A stretch of 5,449 bases of DNA from Acidimicrobiia bacterium. Lineage in GTDB: Bacteria; Actinomycetota; Acidimicrobiia; IMCC26256; BP-133. The notes beneath the pieces are model-generated. The model searched no databases, was not told where the DNA came from, and worked only from the letters and a program-made list of their open reading frames with translations. Shown in pieces: positions 5,017 through 5,449 of this stretch. Position 1 is the first letter of the stretch, and each line of letters begins with the position of its first letter. The DNA lies in contig JAICYE010000187.1 of the NCBI GenBank assembly GCA_025934385.1, positions 1 to 5,449 of the forward strand, given 5' to 3'. A program made the translations under genes and the position numbers.

Positions 5017-5449
5017 TGGCCGTGCCCGGGCGCCTTCCACTCCGCCGCCTCGTCGCGGCCGCCGCCGTGGCGGCGTCGGTGCTCCTGGCGCGGCCGCCGG
5101 GCGCCGCCGGGAGCGGCGAGGCGGCGTCCCGTCCGCCCGTCCGGCGGGTGCTGGTCCTGTCGCTGCCCGGCACGACCTGGGCCGACATCGCCGGCGCCGA
5201 CGTCCCCCACCTGGACGCCCTCTTCGCCGGCGCGGCCGTCGGCAGCACGTCGGTGCGGACGATCAGGCGGCAGACCCGGCCCGGCGATGGCTACACGACG
5301 ATCGGCGCGGGCACGGCCGCGGCCGGCGTCCCGGCGGGGGAGGGCTTGGCCTTCGATGCCGGCGAGCCGGGGCCGAGCGGGCCGGGGCCCGGTTCGGCCG
5401 GTCTTCATCCCGGCCCGCCGGTCGCCGGCCCGCCGGGGAGTGTCGTGGC
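5016..5449 (+). CDS. Exported alkaline-phosphatase-superfamily-like protein, 3' end beyond the right edge
   Basis: I translated 144 codons from ATG 5016 with no stop before the edge. Residues 1-32 look like a signal peptide or signal anchor: a basic n-region (RLPLRR), a hydrophobic core LVAAAAVAASVLLA and a small-residue region. After a short linker comes RRVLVLSLPGTTWADI (43-58), VPHLDALFAGAAVG (63-76) and GDGYTTIGAGTAA (90-102). The buried beta-strand, then PxLxxLxxxGAxG, then a Thr-containing loop is the order seen at the start of alkaline-phosphatase/sulfatase-superfamily proteins. The usual metal-binding Asp after the first strand appears replaced (LSLPG). The putative nucleophile would be Thr94 or Thr95. 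From about residue 118 the sequence becomes Gly/Pro-rich with weaker codon bias, possibly a frame problem. It starts 12 bp from, and divergent to, the Nudix gene. Coding call is firm, family moderate, function unknown. Confidence 0.75.
   Translation, partial: MAVPGRLPLRRLVAAAAVAASVLLARPPGAAGSGEAASRPPVRRVLVLSLPGTTWADIAGADVPHLDALFAGAAVGSTSVRTIRRQTRPGDGYTTIGAGTAAAGVPAGEGLAFDAGEPGPSGPGPGSAGLHPGPPVAGPPGSVV

Noticed and set aside
5004..5408. Upstream extension of the Nudix reading frame by about 135 residues
   Set aside because: The extension is Arg/Gly/Pro-rich with no domain, is antisense to the phosphatase-like gene, and the Nudix domain begins right after ATG 5003.
1..5449. Search by eye for tRNA, rRNA, CRISPR, insertion sequences or attachment sites
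   Set aside because: No cloverleaf with a GTTCGA-type T-arm, no regularly spaced direct repeats, no transposase-like protein and no long direct or terminal inverted repeats were seen.

Overview
The window is GC-rich (roughly 70% G+C by eye) with strong G/C preference at third codon positions. It carries a class E-type sortase, a MutT1-like Nudix domain and lipoprotein solute-binding machinery. This combination points to a high-GC actinomycete-type genome (Actinomycetota). An Acidimicrobiia-like lineage is my best guess from the overall feel of the proteins, but the window cannot prove it. There are no rRNA or tRNA genes, insertion sequences, CRISPR repeats or phage genes, so it reads as ordinary chromosome.

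Layout, left to right. A partial AMP-forming acyl-CoA synthetase on the minus strand (1-1360) runs off the left edge. Directly upstream on the same strand, and overlapping it out of frame, is a CcmA-type ABC ATPase (1254-2054). A 41-bp divergent gap (2055-2095) separates it from a class E-like sortase on the plus strand (2096-3007), which has two extra C-terminal membrane helices. The sortase converges on a minus-strand branched-chain-amino-acid-type substrate-binding lipoprotein (3015-4529). Their two TAG stops lie in the arms of a perfect inverted repeat. Upstream of the lipoprotein on the same strand is a single-domain MutT1-like Nudix hydrolase (4563-5003). Only 12 bp beyond its start codon, and divergent from it, begins an exported alkaline-phosphatase-superfamily-like protein (5016 to the right edge, partial).

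How the genes relate. They do not form one obvious pathway. Three products are exported or membrane-anchored (sortase, binding lipoprotein, phosphatase-like protein), and the ABC ATPase would need a membrane partner that is not in the window. No protein in the window carries a convincing LPxTG/LAxTG sorting signal, so the sortase's clients are elsewhere. No permease accompanies the binding protein.

The most interesting cross-gene signal is regulatory. All five genes whose starts lie well inside the window have a TAnnnT (-10-like) hexamer ending 3-9 bases before the start codon, and none has a good Shine-Dalgarno sequence. This suggests leaderless or near-leaderless transcripts. Second-tier points are the ABC ATPase reading frame, which runs 107 bases into the next gene with degraded codon bias, and the unusual sortase topology.
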